The notes below the pieces were generated by a model, which searched no databases, was not told the origin of the DNA, and saw nothing but the letters and a program-made list of their open reading frames with translations. Below are positions 27,793 to 36,374 of a DNA stretch of 64,000 nucleotides, piece by piece. The stretch comes from Daejeonella rubra (GTDB lineage Bacteria; Bacteroidota; Bacteroidia; Sphingobacteriales; Sphingobacteriaceae): NCBI RefSeq assembly GCF_900103545.1, contig NZ_FNHH01000018.1, forward strand, positions 18,108-82,107, given 5' to 3'. Position 1 is the stretch's first letter; each line of letters opens with the position of its first letter. Made by a program: the position numbers and the translations under genes.

Positions 27793-30060
27793 ATGATTTC
27801 GGATGGAAATTTTAAGCATTTTATCAGTACCCCTTTCAAGCCGACCTCTCTGCTTTTATTAATCTTATTTTGCTCTATGCAGTCTTTTTCCATTGTTCTG
27901 GTTCATAAAGGTGCATCAGCGTATTCGATTGTAAGGCCATTGAATCCTTCTGAGATAGAAATCTATGCTTCATCTGTACTCCAGGATCATCTCCGTCAGA
28001 TATCTGGTGTACTCATCCCAATAATCGATGATAGTAATGCCGAATCAGACTTCGAAATATTAGTTGGAAATACTAACCGTTCAGGACTGATAGTTGAACT
28101 TACATCCATAGATTCTTATTCCATACAGACAAAAGACCGGAAACTTGTTATCATGGGTATTGGAAAAGGCACTTTATATGGAGTTTATACATTTCTTGAA
28201 CGTTATTTAGATTGCCGGAAATACTCATCAAAGGTTAAGTTCATCCCTAAAAAGGAATCGATTTCTATCACCGAAATAAATGTTTTGGAAATCCCTGACA
28301 TAAAATTCAGATCCCTTCATTATTATGATGCAGAAACGGATCAGGAATACCTCGACTGGCATAAACTTCATCGTATTGATGATAGATGGGGTTTATGGGG
28401 ACATAGTTTTTTTAAACTTCTATCACCACAGGAGTATTTTACGGTACATCCTGAATATTTTGGTCTGGTCAACGGACAACGTAAGGCAATGCAATTATGC
28501 CTGACCAATCCGGATGTATTTAGGATCCTTGTCGAAAATTTGAGTAAAAAAATGAAGGAGTTTCCGCAGCTTGACAATTGGTCTGTAAGCCAAAATGATG
28601 ACCTGGGGGCCTGTGAATGCACTAATTGTTCTCTTTTAAACAGTAAATATGAGAGCCCGCAGGGATCCATTTTGACTTTTGTTAATAAAGTGGCTGAAGT
28701 TTTTCCGGATAAGACTATTTCTACCTTAGCTTATACTTATTCAAGGAAAGCTCCTAAAGGATTGTATCCATTGAGAAATGTGAATATTCTATTCTCAAGC
28801 ATTGATATTAACCGGGCAAAACCGGTTGTAACTGATCCAAGATCTGAAGCTTTCAGGAATGATTTTGATGCATGGAAAGGGCTCACCTCAAATATGATCA
28901 TTTGGGATTATGTGGTTCAGTTCAGTAATTATTTCAGTCCATTTCCTAATCTTAATACTCTTAAACCTAACTTCAATTATTTTTCCGGGAATAAACCTGA
29001 AGGTTTTTTTATACAGGGCAGCGTTGAGGTGCCTGGTGAACTGGCTGAATTGAGGACTTATATTTTAGCAAAATTGCTGTGGGATAAGGATACAGACGTT
29101 GATGCATTGAAAACAGAATTCTTAAATGCCTATTATGGAAAGGCAGGAGCTTCTGTTAATGAATATTTAAATCAGATCCATTCAAATGCAGAGAAGTCAT
29201 GGAAGCGGATGGATATTTATGATAACCCGATTATTCCTTTCCAAACTTATCTCAGTAATCAATTTCTGACTGAATATCTAAGTATTCTTGATAATGGAGC
29301 TCTGCTGGTTAAAGACGATGTTGATATGTTTAAAAGGATTCAACTTTTAAAACTGCCATTGAATTTTGCAATGCTGCAGCAAGCGAGGTTTCATGGGATT
29401 GATCAGAATGGTGTATTTATTCTTGAAGATAAGAAATGGACGGTCCGAAATAATGTGAAGTCCAATCTGCAGGATTTAGTTAAAATGCTCGGTAATAATG
29501 GAATTTCACAGCTGAACGAGGAAGGTTTAACACCTGAGCAATATATGGAAGAGTGGGAAGCGGTTTTTGAATCCGGGCCTGAAATTCATAAAGCTTTAAA
29601 TAAGCCATTGAGATTTTTAACTCCAAATAATGAGGAGTTTATTAGCAAGGGCCCCAGAACATTAGTTGATGGAAATACCGGAACCAGGGATTTTAATTAT
29701 AACTGGGTAGGATGGTATGGTGAAAATATGGAAGTTCTGATCGATATGCTTAGTCCAACAAAAATGGAACAGGTAAAAATATCGTTTCTTGAAAACCATC
29801 GATTTTACATGTTTTTACCTTCGGTAATTCGGGTTGAGGTTTCAAATGATGGAATTAAATATAGGGAGGTAGCACGGTTTAATAATCCGGGTCCTCTGGA
29901 GGCTTTGCCTAAATCGATTAGAAAATTTGTTCTTGATTTTGACAAAATTGAAGCCCGTTATGTAAAGGTAGTAGCAATAAATCTCTCGGAGCTGCCTGTA
30001 TGGCGCAATAGAATTGACCGTAAGCCATGGTTACTAACAGATGAAATTATAGTTAACTGA
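27793..30060 (+). CDS. DUF4838 domain protein with C-terminal discoidin-like domain
   Basis: 755 residues, exported (hydrophobic SLLLLILFCSMQSFS near residue 20). An N-terminal alpha-glucuronidase-type helper domain (EIEIYASSVLQDHLRQISGV; GTLYGVYTFLERYLDCRKY) leads into the DUF4838 TIM-barrel-like part (WGLWGHSFF, QLCLTNPDV, VSQNDDLGACECTNC, TLAYTYSRKAP, NMIIWDY). The last ~130 residues resemble an F5/8-type carbohydrate-binding fold (LVDGNTGTRDF...). It is presumably a glycoside hydrolase or binding protein for a uronate-rich glycan. It converges on the next gene with a 4-base gap. Confidence 0.8.
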   Translation: MISDGNFKHFISTPFKPTSLLLLILFCSMQSFSIVLVHKGASAYSIVRPLNPSEIEIYASSVLQDHLRQISGVLIPIIDDSNAESDFEILVGNTNRSGLIVELTSIDSYSIQTKDRKLVIMGIGKGTLYGVYTFLERYLDCRKYSSKVKFIPKKESISITEINVLEIPDIKFRSLHYYDAETDQEYLDWHKLHRIDDRWGLWGHSFFKLLSPQEYFTVHPEYFGLVNGQRKAMQLCLTNPDVFRILVENLSKKMKEFPQLDNWSVSQNDDLGACECTNCSLLNSKYESPQGSILTFVNKVAEVFPDKTISTLAYTYSRKAPKGLYPLRNVNILFSSIDINRAKPVVTDPRSEAFRNDFDAWKGLTSNMIIWDYVVQFSNYFSPFPNLNTLKPNFNYFSGNKPEGFFIQGSVEVPGELAELRTYILAKLLWDKDTDVDALKTEFLNAYYGKAGASVNEYLNQIHSNAEKSWKRMDIYDNPIIPFQTYLSNQFLTEYLSILDNGALLVKDDVDMFKRIQLLKLPLNFAMLQQARFHGIDQNGVFILEDKKWTVRNNVKSNLQDLVKMLGNNGISQLNEEGLTPEQYMEEWEAVFESGPEIHKALNKPLRFLTPNNEEFISKGPRTLVDGNTGTRDFNYNWVGWYGENMEVLIDMLSPTKMEQVKISFLENHRFYMFLPSVIRVEVSNDGIKYREVARFNNPGPLEALPKSIRKFVLDFDKIEARYVKVVAINLSELPVWRNRIDRKPWLLTDEIIVN

Positions 30061-30064
30061 TATC

Positions 30065-31201
30065 TCAGGTAGTTTGTGGAAGGCTGATCACATATGCAAG
30101 GCCATTTTGCTCATCGCAGGAAAAGTCGAATTTGCCATTCATGTTCTCAACAAATTGCTTGGTGAAATTCAGGACAACACTTTCAGGGTTTACGTCAACG
30201 CTGATCGGAGTGTCACTTTTAACAACAATATTTAGAATATTGCTATCCGATTGAATACCAAGGTCCAGATCTATACTTATTTTTGCACCAGCACGACTAA
30301 GTTTAATGGCACTTGAAACCGGACTTCCAGCAATCTGCAGGATCTTGCTTTTTGAAAAGGGTATATGCTGCTTATTGCTGTTGATAAAAAAATCAAGCGT
30401 AACTTCCTTATTTTTGGCCAGTGGCATAAAAAGCTGACTTAATCGGTCACTCAAGGTCTTTAGATTAAAGCTATAAGGCTCCGAATCATTGTCTCCAAGC
30501 TCGGTAACAATGTTGTCTGTTATTTCTAAAATAGATTTGCTGCTGCTGTTTATCAGAGTGACATATTCAACTACCTCTATTTTTTCATGAACTTCATTTT
30601 CATCAATCAGCAAATCAGAAATTCCAATGATTCCGGCTAATGGATTTCGGATATCATGGGCTATTTTTCGTTGCATTTTTATAGCATCCGATAGATTTGT
30701 TTTAAGCCCGTTGATTACATTGAAAGTTTTTAATTTGTTGACGATTTCTTCTCCAATTAATTTTAATAATTCAATCTTTTCCGGGTTGATTTCTGTAGCA
30801 TGCCTGTCCATTATACTTAGGGTTCCAATATTAACCCCTTTACTTATCTCTAAAGGAATTCCTAGATAGTAATTTAAATAGGGCTCATTTTTAACATAAG
30901 AAATGTTCTTAAAACGGTTATCCTTAGATAGGTTAGAAATTTCAAAAACTTCAGTTCCTGAAATAGTATACTGGCATATACATTCTTCTCTGGGTAAGGA
31001 TGTTATTTGAATACCATGCTGAGCAATAGTCCATTGCGTATGGGAATCTACCATGCTTAAAAGAATCACGTCCATATCAGTGATCTTTGAAACAATCTTT
31101 AACATACAGCTGAATTCGTTTTCTAATTCACTGTAATCTATATCCAGATTGGAAAGGCTGTGCATTCTTTCAACCTCGTTCAATGGCAAAGGTATTGTCA
31201 T
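30065..31201 (-). CDS. GAF-HisKA protein with degenerate ATPase domain (histidine pseudokinase)
   Basis: 378 residues, clearly a paralogue of the kinase at 22364 along its length. The GAF domain (REECICQYTI, YYLGIPLEISKGVNIG) and H box His182 (KIAHDIRNPLAGIIG) are kept. In the ATPase domain the N box is GSPVSSAIKL, so both asparagines are serine. G1 DTGEGM has become SDTPIS, and the glycine-rich G2 is VVLNFTKQF. ATP binding is therefore very unlikely. The frame is intact, so it is probably a working phosphotransfer or scaffold protein. It is divergent from a receiver-only response regulator. Confidence 0.85.
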   Translation of the reverse strand: MTIPLPLNEVERMHSLSNLDIDYSELENEFSCMLKIVSKITDMDVILLSMVDSHTQWTIAQHGIQITSLPREECICQYTISGTEVFEISNLSKDNRFKNISYVKNEPYLNYYLGIPLEISKGVNIGTLSIMDRHATEINPEKIELLKLIGEEIVNKLKTFNVINGLKTNLSDAIKMQRKIAHDIRNPLAGIIGISDLLIDENEVHEKIEVVEYVTLINSSSKSILEITDNIVTELGDNDSEPYSFNLKTLSDRLSQLFMPLAKNKEVTLDFFINSNKQHIPFSKSKILQIAGSPVSSAIKLSRAGAKISIDLDLGIQSDSNILNIVVKSDTPISVDVNPESVVLNFTKQFVENMNGKFDFSCDEQNGLAYVISLPQTT

Positions 31202-31224
31202 TATTATTTTTTTATCGAAGATAA

Positions 31225-31248
31225 ATATACTTTTTTCAATAAGTATAT
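31225..31248. promoter_or_regulatory. Inverted repeat in the divergent pseudokinase / response-regulator region
   Basis: ATATACTT (31225-31232) and AAGTATAT (31241-31248) form a perfect 8+8 inverted repeat with an 8-base spacer, 24 bases upstream of the pseudokinase start. It is shaped like an operator for a dimeric regulator. The sequence is AT-rich, so chance is possible. Confidence 0.3.
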
Positions 31249-31317
31249 CTACTTATGTGTAAAAATAGCTAAATTACTCTTCATCAATTAAAAAGGGCTA
31301 TTTTATTCAAATAAACA

Positions 31318-31325
31318 TATTTTTG
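31318..31325 (+). promoter_or_regulatory. Candidate Bacteroidota -7 box TATTTTTG for the response-regulator operon
   Basis: TATTTTTG matches the TAnnTTTG consensus of the main Bacteroidota sigma factor, 49 bases before the ATG at 31374. A clear -33 TTG was not seen at the right spacing. Confidence 0.35.
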
Positions 31326-31373
31326 CATATGTTCTTTAATTAAAATTATCTTTTAAAACACTACATCCTACCG

Positions 31374-31745
31374 ATGAAAATATTGATTGCTGAAGACGAC
31401 GAATTAATGCTAAAAACCCTTGAATTTCGATTGAAAAGAGATGGGCATGAAATTCTTTTAGCCAGAGATGGAAAAGCTGCCTTAGATTTGATTGAGGAGC
31501 AGATGCCGGATATGGTTATATCAGATATTATGATGCCCTACTCAACTGGTCTGGAGATCGTTGGTTTAGTAAAACAAAAGTATAAAGACACTATAAAAGT
31601 GATTATTTTATCCGGAATGGGGCAGGAAAGTGTCATTCTCGAAGCCTTTCGTCTTGGAGCAGATGATTATATAACCAAGCCTTTTAGTCCTAATGAATTA
31701 TCGGTTCGGGTTAACCGATTTTCCGGAGCTGCTAAGATCAGGTAA
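31374..31745 (+). CDS. Receiver-only response regulator
   Basis: 123 residues, a single CheY-like domain: acidic pair in LIAEDDELM, phospho-acceptor Asp in MVISDIMMPYSTG, switch Ser in VIILSGMGQES, and Lys-Pro in YITKPFSPNEL. There is no output domain, so it must act on another protein or pass phosphate on. It heads the run HEAT protein, GT2, LtaS-like enzyme (next start 14 bases away) and is divergent from the pseudokinase. I infer that it gates the envelope-polymer machinery encoded after it. Confidence 0.95.
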   Translation: MKILIAEDDELMLKTLEFRLKRDGHEILLARDGKAALDLIEEQMPDMVISDIMMPYSTGLEIVGLVKQKYKDTIKVIILSGMGQESVILEAFRLGADDYITKPFSPNELSVRVNRFSGAAKIR

Positions 31746-31759
31746 TTATAAAATATAAA

Positions 31760-32896
31760 TTGGGCTCTATTCTTTTTGACCGTTTTAACAGTTTTGTTTC
31801 AGGATTAAGCCTTCCTGATCTCGCCACTTTCATTTTTGCTGGCCTGATCATTATATTATGCCTGTTCATTATCATATACCAGCGTCAATTAAGGAATAGG
31901 GAAGCGAATACAGGTCGTTGGGATTTTATTGCAGACCATATGATCAGGTCTGCAATTTTTTTTGAAGAAGATGAGCCAGTAGAACCGGCTAAAGTTTTTG
32001 AGCAAATAATCAGTACTCAAAAGTTCGCTGTTCCTGACCGTTTGCAAAAACTTCTAAAAAACTCTCATTTCAGAAAACTTCTGTCGGGGAAGCTGGTTGC
32101 AGCAAAACGCAATATGACCGGTGGCGCCTCCGATAATTTGTCTCAACTCTACAAACAGCTGGATCTTGATAAAAGAGCTATCGAGATGCTCGATAGCTCC
32201 TCCTGGTATCTTAAGGCTTTATCCTTACAGCAATTAGGGATCATGGGATTGCAGGAATACGAAGAAAAAATATTCGGATATGTAAATCATAAGAGGGGCC
32301 TGATCCGTGTTGAAGCGCAGAATGCAATTCTTAAATTCCAGGGTTTTGGAGGATTACGTTTCTTAGATACCGCAAGTTACCCTATAACAGAATGGCAGCA
32401 AATCAAGTTGCTGGATGAATTATCTCAATTGCCTAATGAACACTTTACAGGTATCGATGTCTGGTTAAGTTCGACAAATGATACAGTGATCCTTTTTGCA
32501 TTGAAACTTGTCAAGACCTATCATCGTTTTGAACTTTATGACCAGGTTAAAGAATGCCTTAAACATACAAACCCTGAGGTAAGACGTCAGGCTATCTGGG
32601 TTTTGAAAGAATTACCCAATCACGAGACAGCCTCTGATCTTATTACTGTGTATCCTGCTGAAAATACCAGAAATCAGATCACAATACTCCATGTGCTTGA
32701 ATCTGTAAGTACAGGTTCTGAAATTCCTTTCCTTTCCGGACTTCTTGATGATGAGTCTGATGAAATTAAGTTCAATACTGTCAGGACCCTGGCATCTCTG
32801 GGAACTGAAGGTATGGAAGTGGTTATGCAGCATCCTATGTCGGATAAATTTCCGTTGAATCAAATAATAGCACAGATAAAGGAGGAATTAAGATGA
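31760..32896 (+). CDS. Membrane-anchored HEAT-repeat protein (TTG start)
   Basis: 378 residues. It starts at TTG; the first internal Met is only after the membrane helix (LATFIFAGLIIILCLFIIIY, about residues 22-41), so the TTG is needed. The rest is cytoplasmic helical repeat: several HEAT-like units, clearest at NPEVRRQAIWVLKEL and SDEIKFNTVRTLASLG. Such proteins act as scaffolds. It overlaps the GT2 gene by 4 bases (ATGA) after a good GGAGG ribosome site, so the two are made together. It probably docks the response regulator or the synthase. Confidence 0.82.
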   Translation: MGSILFDRFNSFVSGLSLPDLATFIFAGLIIILCLFIIIYQRQLRNREANTGRWDFIADHMIRSAIFFEEDEPVEPAKVFEQIISTQKFAVPDRLQKLLKNSHFRKLLSGKLVAAKRNMTGGASDNLSQLYKQLDLDKRAIEMLDSSSWYLKALSLQQLGIMGLQEYEEKIFGYVNHKRGLIRVEAQNAILKFQGFGGLRFLDTASYPITEWQQIKLLDELSQLPNEHFTGIDVWLSSTNDTVILFALKLVKTYHRFELYDQVKECLKHTNPEVRRQAIWVLKELPNHETASDLITVYPAENTRNQITILHVLESVSTGSEIPFLSGLLDDESDEIKFNTVRTLASLGTEGMEVVMQHPMSDKFPLNQIIAQIKEELR

Positions 32897-34323
32897 ACTG
32901 GCAGGATCTATTGAATACCCTTATCTCTTCCTTGTTTTTATTCTATTCTATATTTCTTTTGAGTGGTTATATTTTCATTGGACTTTATTCAATTGGAGAA
33001 CTAAAAAAATACCTCCGTAAAAACAGTTTTACTAATTACCGAATTCTTGCTAATGCCTCAGAAGCTCCCAGGATAAGTATTATTGCACCGGCATATAATG
33101 AGGGGGCAAATATCATTGAGAATGTTCGTTCACTACTATCAATTTATTACAGTAATCTCGAAGTGATCATTGTAAATGATGGAAGTAAGGATGATTCGCT
33201 TGAAAAATTGATTCAAGCATATGAACTTTATAAGGCTGAATATTTCGTTAATCAAAAGATACCGGCAAAAACAGTTCGGGGAGTATATAAGAGTCGTAAT
33301 TCTATCTACAGTAAGCTAATTGTCGTTGATAAGGAAAATGGCGGAAAGGCAGATGCCCTTAATGTTGGTATAAATATTTCAGGGCATGATTATATCGTTT
33401 GTATCGATGTAGATTGTATTCTTGAGCAGGATGCTATTTTAAAACTGATAAAACCCTTTTTAGAAGACTCAAAGCATAGAGTAATTGCCGCTGGTGGGGT
33501 AGTAAGAATTGCAAATGGTTGTGAGGTAGAGGGTGGCCGTTTAGTCAAGGTTCATCTTCCCGGTCAATTACTGCCAAGAATGCAGACTCTTGAATACATC
33601 CGTGCTTTTTTGCTTGGCCGTATGGCATGGAGCCGTATGGGTGGTTTAATGCTTATTTCTGGCGCATTTGGCGCATTTGATAAGGAGATAGTGATCAAAT
33701 GTGGTGGCTATAATCATAAAACTGTAGGTGAGGATATGGAATTGGTTGTCAGAATGCGCCGTTATATGGAGGAAATGAAAATTCCTTACAGGGTTTGTTT
33801 TATTCCTGATCCTTTATGCTGGACTGAAGCTCCTGCAACATTTAAGATCTTAGGCCGACAAAGAAATCGATGGACACGTGGTACAATTGAAACATTAAGG
33901 CTTCATAAGATCATGTTTTTCAATCCCAAATATGGCTTAATGGGCATGTTAAGCTACCCCTATTGGTTCTTCTTTGAATTTCTGGCACCCATTGTTGAAT
34001 TTGTAGGTTTTATTTATTTTAATCTGTTTGTTTTCTTTGGTCAGTTAAACTATTCATATTTCCTTTCGCTATTAATAATGGTTTATACCTTTGGAGTGTT
34101 GTATTCTGTATTTGGGATCCTCATGGAAGTGAGAACCTATAATCAGTATAAGGAACACAAGGATATCAGCCGTCTATTGTTAACAGCATTCATTGAACCT
34201 ATAATCCTGCATCCTTTTGGGGTATGGCATGCAATTAAGGGAAATATCGATCTAATGAGGAAAAAAACTTCCTGGGGAGAAATGACGAGGGAAGGTTTTT
34301 CAACAGCTAAAAAAGGTAAATAA
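32893..34323 (+). CDS. Family 2 processive-type glycosyltransferase, membrane-bound
   Basis: 476 residues. One N-terminal helix (LISSLFLFYSIFLLSGYIFI) precedes a cytoplasmic GT-A domain and about four C-terminal helices, as in PgaC/NodC/BcsA-like synthases. Catalytic marks are in place: SIIAPAYNEG, IIVNDGSKDDS, KENGGKADALN, CIDVDC (DxD), GEDMELV (catalytic Asp) and RQRNRWTRG (QxxRW). It should polymerise a sugar nucleotide and push the chain out. The GGAGG at 32881 is one of the few clear ribosome sites here. The sugar is unknown. Confidence 0.92.
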   Translation: MNWQDLLNTLISSLFLFYSIFLLSGYIFIGLYSIGELKKYLRKNSFTNYRILANASEAPRISIIAPAYNEGANIIENVRSLLSIYYSNLEVIIVNDGSKDDSLEKLIQAYELYKAEYFVNQKIPAKTVRGVYKSRNSIYSKLIVVDKENGGKADALNVGINISGHDYIVCIDVDCILEQDAILKLIKPFLEDSKHRVIAAGGVVRIANGCEVEGGRLVKVHLPGQLLPRMQTLEYIRAFLLGRMAWSRMGGLMLISGAFGAFDKEIVIKCGGYNHKTVGEDMELVVRMRRYMEEMKIPYRVCFIPDPLCWTEAPATFKILGRQRNRWTRGTIETLRLHKIMFFNPKYGLMGMLSYPYWFFFEFLAPIVEFVGFIYFNLFVFFGQLNYSYFLSLLIMVYTFGVLYSVFGILMEVRTYNQYKEHKDISRLLLTAFIEPIILHPFGVWHAIKGNIDLMRKKTSWGEMTREGFSTAKKGK

Positions 34324-34324
34324 G

Positions 34325-36373
34325 ATGAGCGATATAAAAACTCCGGTTCAACATTCCATTACCAGCAAAATACTTGCGGCATGCCAGTCATTTTCAGGAT
34401 TGTCTATAGTCTGGCTCATGCTTATTTTGTTGTTCAGCTTTTTTGAAAACATCTTTAACAGCATTACTCATGGTTTTCAAACAAACTTTTTTCAAATTAT
34501 GTTATGGAGTTTGTTAATGGATCTGTTTTTTTGGATTAAGTGGCTCTTTTACTTGTTTTTCGCCTATTCTGTAGTTTTTTTATTATCCACCCGGCTCGCA
34601 AATGTTATATTCCAAACTTTGATAGTTATTTTTTTTATTATCCACGCCGGACTATTACTTTACTTCAATACCTCACTGGTGCTTCTTGGAGCAGATTTGT
34701 ATAGTTATTCATTAAAAGATATACAGCAAACACTTGGTGCTTCCGGAAGTGTTAGCTTTTTATCTGTTTCAGTTTTCATTCTTACGATTGTTGTGATTAT
34801 TGCTGCTGTGCGCTTTTTATTGCCAGGAATCAGATTTAACCGGAATCTCGCAATGATCCTGCCTTCTTTTGCCCTATTGTTTTCATTTTTAGGCTCCTCA
34901 GTTCTGGTTCCTGAGGCAAATCTTAGTACTGATTTCGAAAATAGCCTGGTGCTTAATAAATCAGATTATTTCCTGGAAGCTTCAATCAATCATTTCTATC
35001 CTCCTGATCAGGAAATTGATATTTATGCAGATAGCTATATTGGTGATTATGCAGATGGGAATACTAACAATATTGAATTTGAGTATGTTGACGAAGTCAA
35101 TTATCCTTTTTTGCATCAGGAGGCAGCAGAAGATGTTCTTTCACCTTTCTTTGAGCAAAAAAATACTGCACCCAATATCGTTATCTTGCTCGTTGAAGGC
35201 TTAGGAAGGGCTTATTCAAACGAAGATGCCTATTTAGGTAGTTTTACCCCTTTTCTGGATTCGCTATCAGAAAAAAGTCTTTACTGGAATAATTTTCTAA
35301 GTCAGGGTGGACGTACTTTTGCAGTACTTCCTTCGATACTTGGATCACTGCCTTTTGCAAAGAATGGCTTTCTGGAGCTTGACAAGATCCCAAAACATCT
35401 TTCTTTACTCAACCTGCTTAAATTCAACGGCTATCACACCTCTTTTTATTATGGAGGAGACGGGGATTTTGATCGAATGATACCTTTTCTGAAATACAAT
35501 ATGGTGGATGAGATCAGAGATGAAAAAACATTCCCCGAAGGATATGTCAAATTGCCTCCGATCAATGGATTTACATGGGGCTATAATGATAAGGAATTGT
35601 TTAGGTACTTTCTGAACACTCGTCCTGTTAAACAGGCAAGTAAACCCATTCTAAGTGTGATCCTAACGGTTTCTACACACAATTCCTTTTTGATCAATGA
35701 AACAGAGAAATATTCAAATTTGTTTGAGAATCATTTAGCTACTATGAAACTGAATGAATCAGAGAAAAAAGATCATAGAAAATATAAGGCGCAATACACA
35801 AGTATCCTGTATATGGATGATGCAATCAGAGGGTTTATAAATGAATATCAGAAACGCGCTGACTTTGCCAATACTATATTCTTCATTACCGGTGACCATA
35901 GGATGCCGGAAATACCAATGAGTACAAAAATTGACAGGTATCATGTTCCTATGATTATCTATTCTCCGTTGTTAAAACGCACAGCTAATTTTGCTTCCGT
36001 TTCAAGCCATTATGATGTTCCGCCTTCGATTATTGCTTATCTGAAGAACTCTCATAAGCTCAAAGTTCCCTCTCTTAGCAGTTGGATAGGACAGGGGCTT
36101 GATACCAGCAGGAGCTTTCAGAATATTCACAGCATGCCATTCATGCAAAGCAAAACAGATATTACCGACTTTATTATTGGAGATCACCATTTGAATGGGG
36201 ATGTATTGTTTAAACTTAACCCCGGACTTGATGAAGAAAAGGTCAATGATGATGCTAAAAAGAATCAGATACTCAACGAATTCAGCCTTTTCAAAAAACG
36301 AAATTCAATAATTGCCAATGGCGGGAAAATTATTCCTGATTCTATATTTTTAAAATATACCCCACAGAGATAA
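34325..36373 (+). CDS. LTA synthase-family (LtaS-like) membrane phosphotransferase
   Basis: 682 residues. Five hydrophobic segments in the first ~190 residues are followed by an extracytoplasmic alkaline-phosphatase/sulfatase fold: IVILLVEGLGRAYS (metal-ligand Glu), SQGGRTFAVLPSILGS (nucleophile Thr), YYGGDGDFDRM, TVSTHNSF and FITGDHRMPE (Asp-His ligands). LtaS-type enzymes move glycerol- or ethanolamine-phosphate from lipid onto a glycan or lipid. Bacteroidota lack teichoic acid, so here it probably decorates the GT2 product. It starts 1 base after the GT2 stop. It converges with the next gene with only one base between stops. Confidence 0.9.
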   Translation: MSDIKTPVQHSITSKILAACQSFSGLSIVWLMLILLFSFFENIFNSITHGFQTNFFQIMLWSLLMDLFFWIKWLFYLFFAYSVVFLLSTRLANVIFQTLIVIFFIIHAGLLLYFNTSLVLLGADLYSYSLKDIQQTLGASGSVSFLSVSVFILTIVVIIAAVRFLLPGIRFNRNLAMILPSFALLFSFLGSSVLVPEANLSTDFENSLVLNKSDYFLEASINHFYPPDQEIDIYADSYIGDYADGNTNNIEFEYVDEVNYPFLHQEAAEDVLSPFFEQKNTAPNIVILLVEGLGRAYSNEDAYLGSFTPFLDSLSEKSLYWNNFLSQGGRTFAVLPSILGSLPFAKNGFLELDKIPKHLSLLNLLKFNGYHTSFYYGGDGDFDRMIPFLKYNMVDEIRDEKTFPEGYVKLPPINGFTWGYNDKELFRYFLNTRPVKQASKPILSVILTVSTHNSFLINETEKYSNLFENHLATMKLNESEKKDHRKYKAQYTSILYMDDAIRGFINEYQKRADFANTIFFITGDHRMPEIPMSTKIDRYHVPMIIYSPLLKRTANFASVSSHYDVPPSIIAYLKNSHKLKVPSLSSWIGQGLDTSRSFQNIHSMPFMQSKTDITDFIIGDHHLNGDVLFKLNPGLDEEKVNDDAKKNQILNEFSLFKKRNSIIANGGKIIPDSIFLKYTPQR

Positions 36374-36374
36374 A

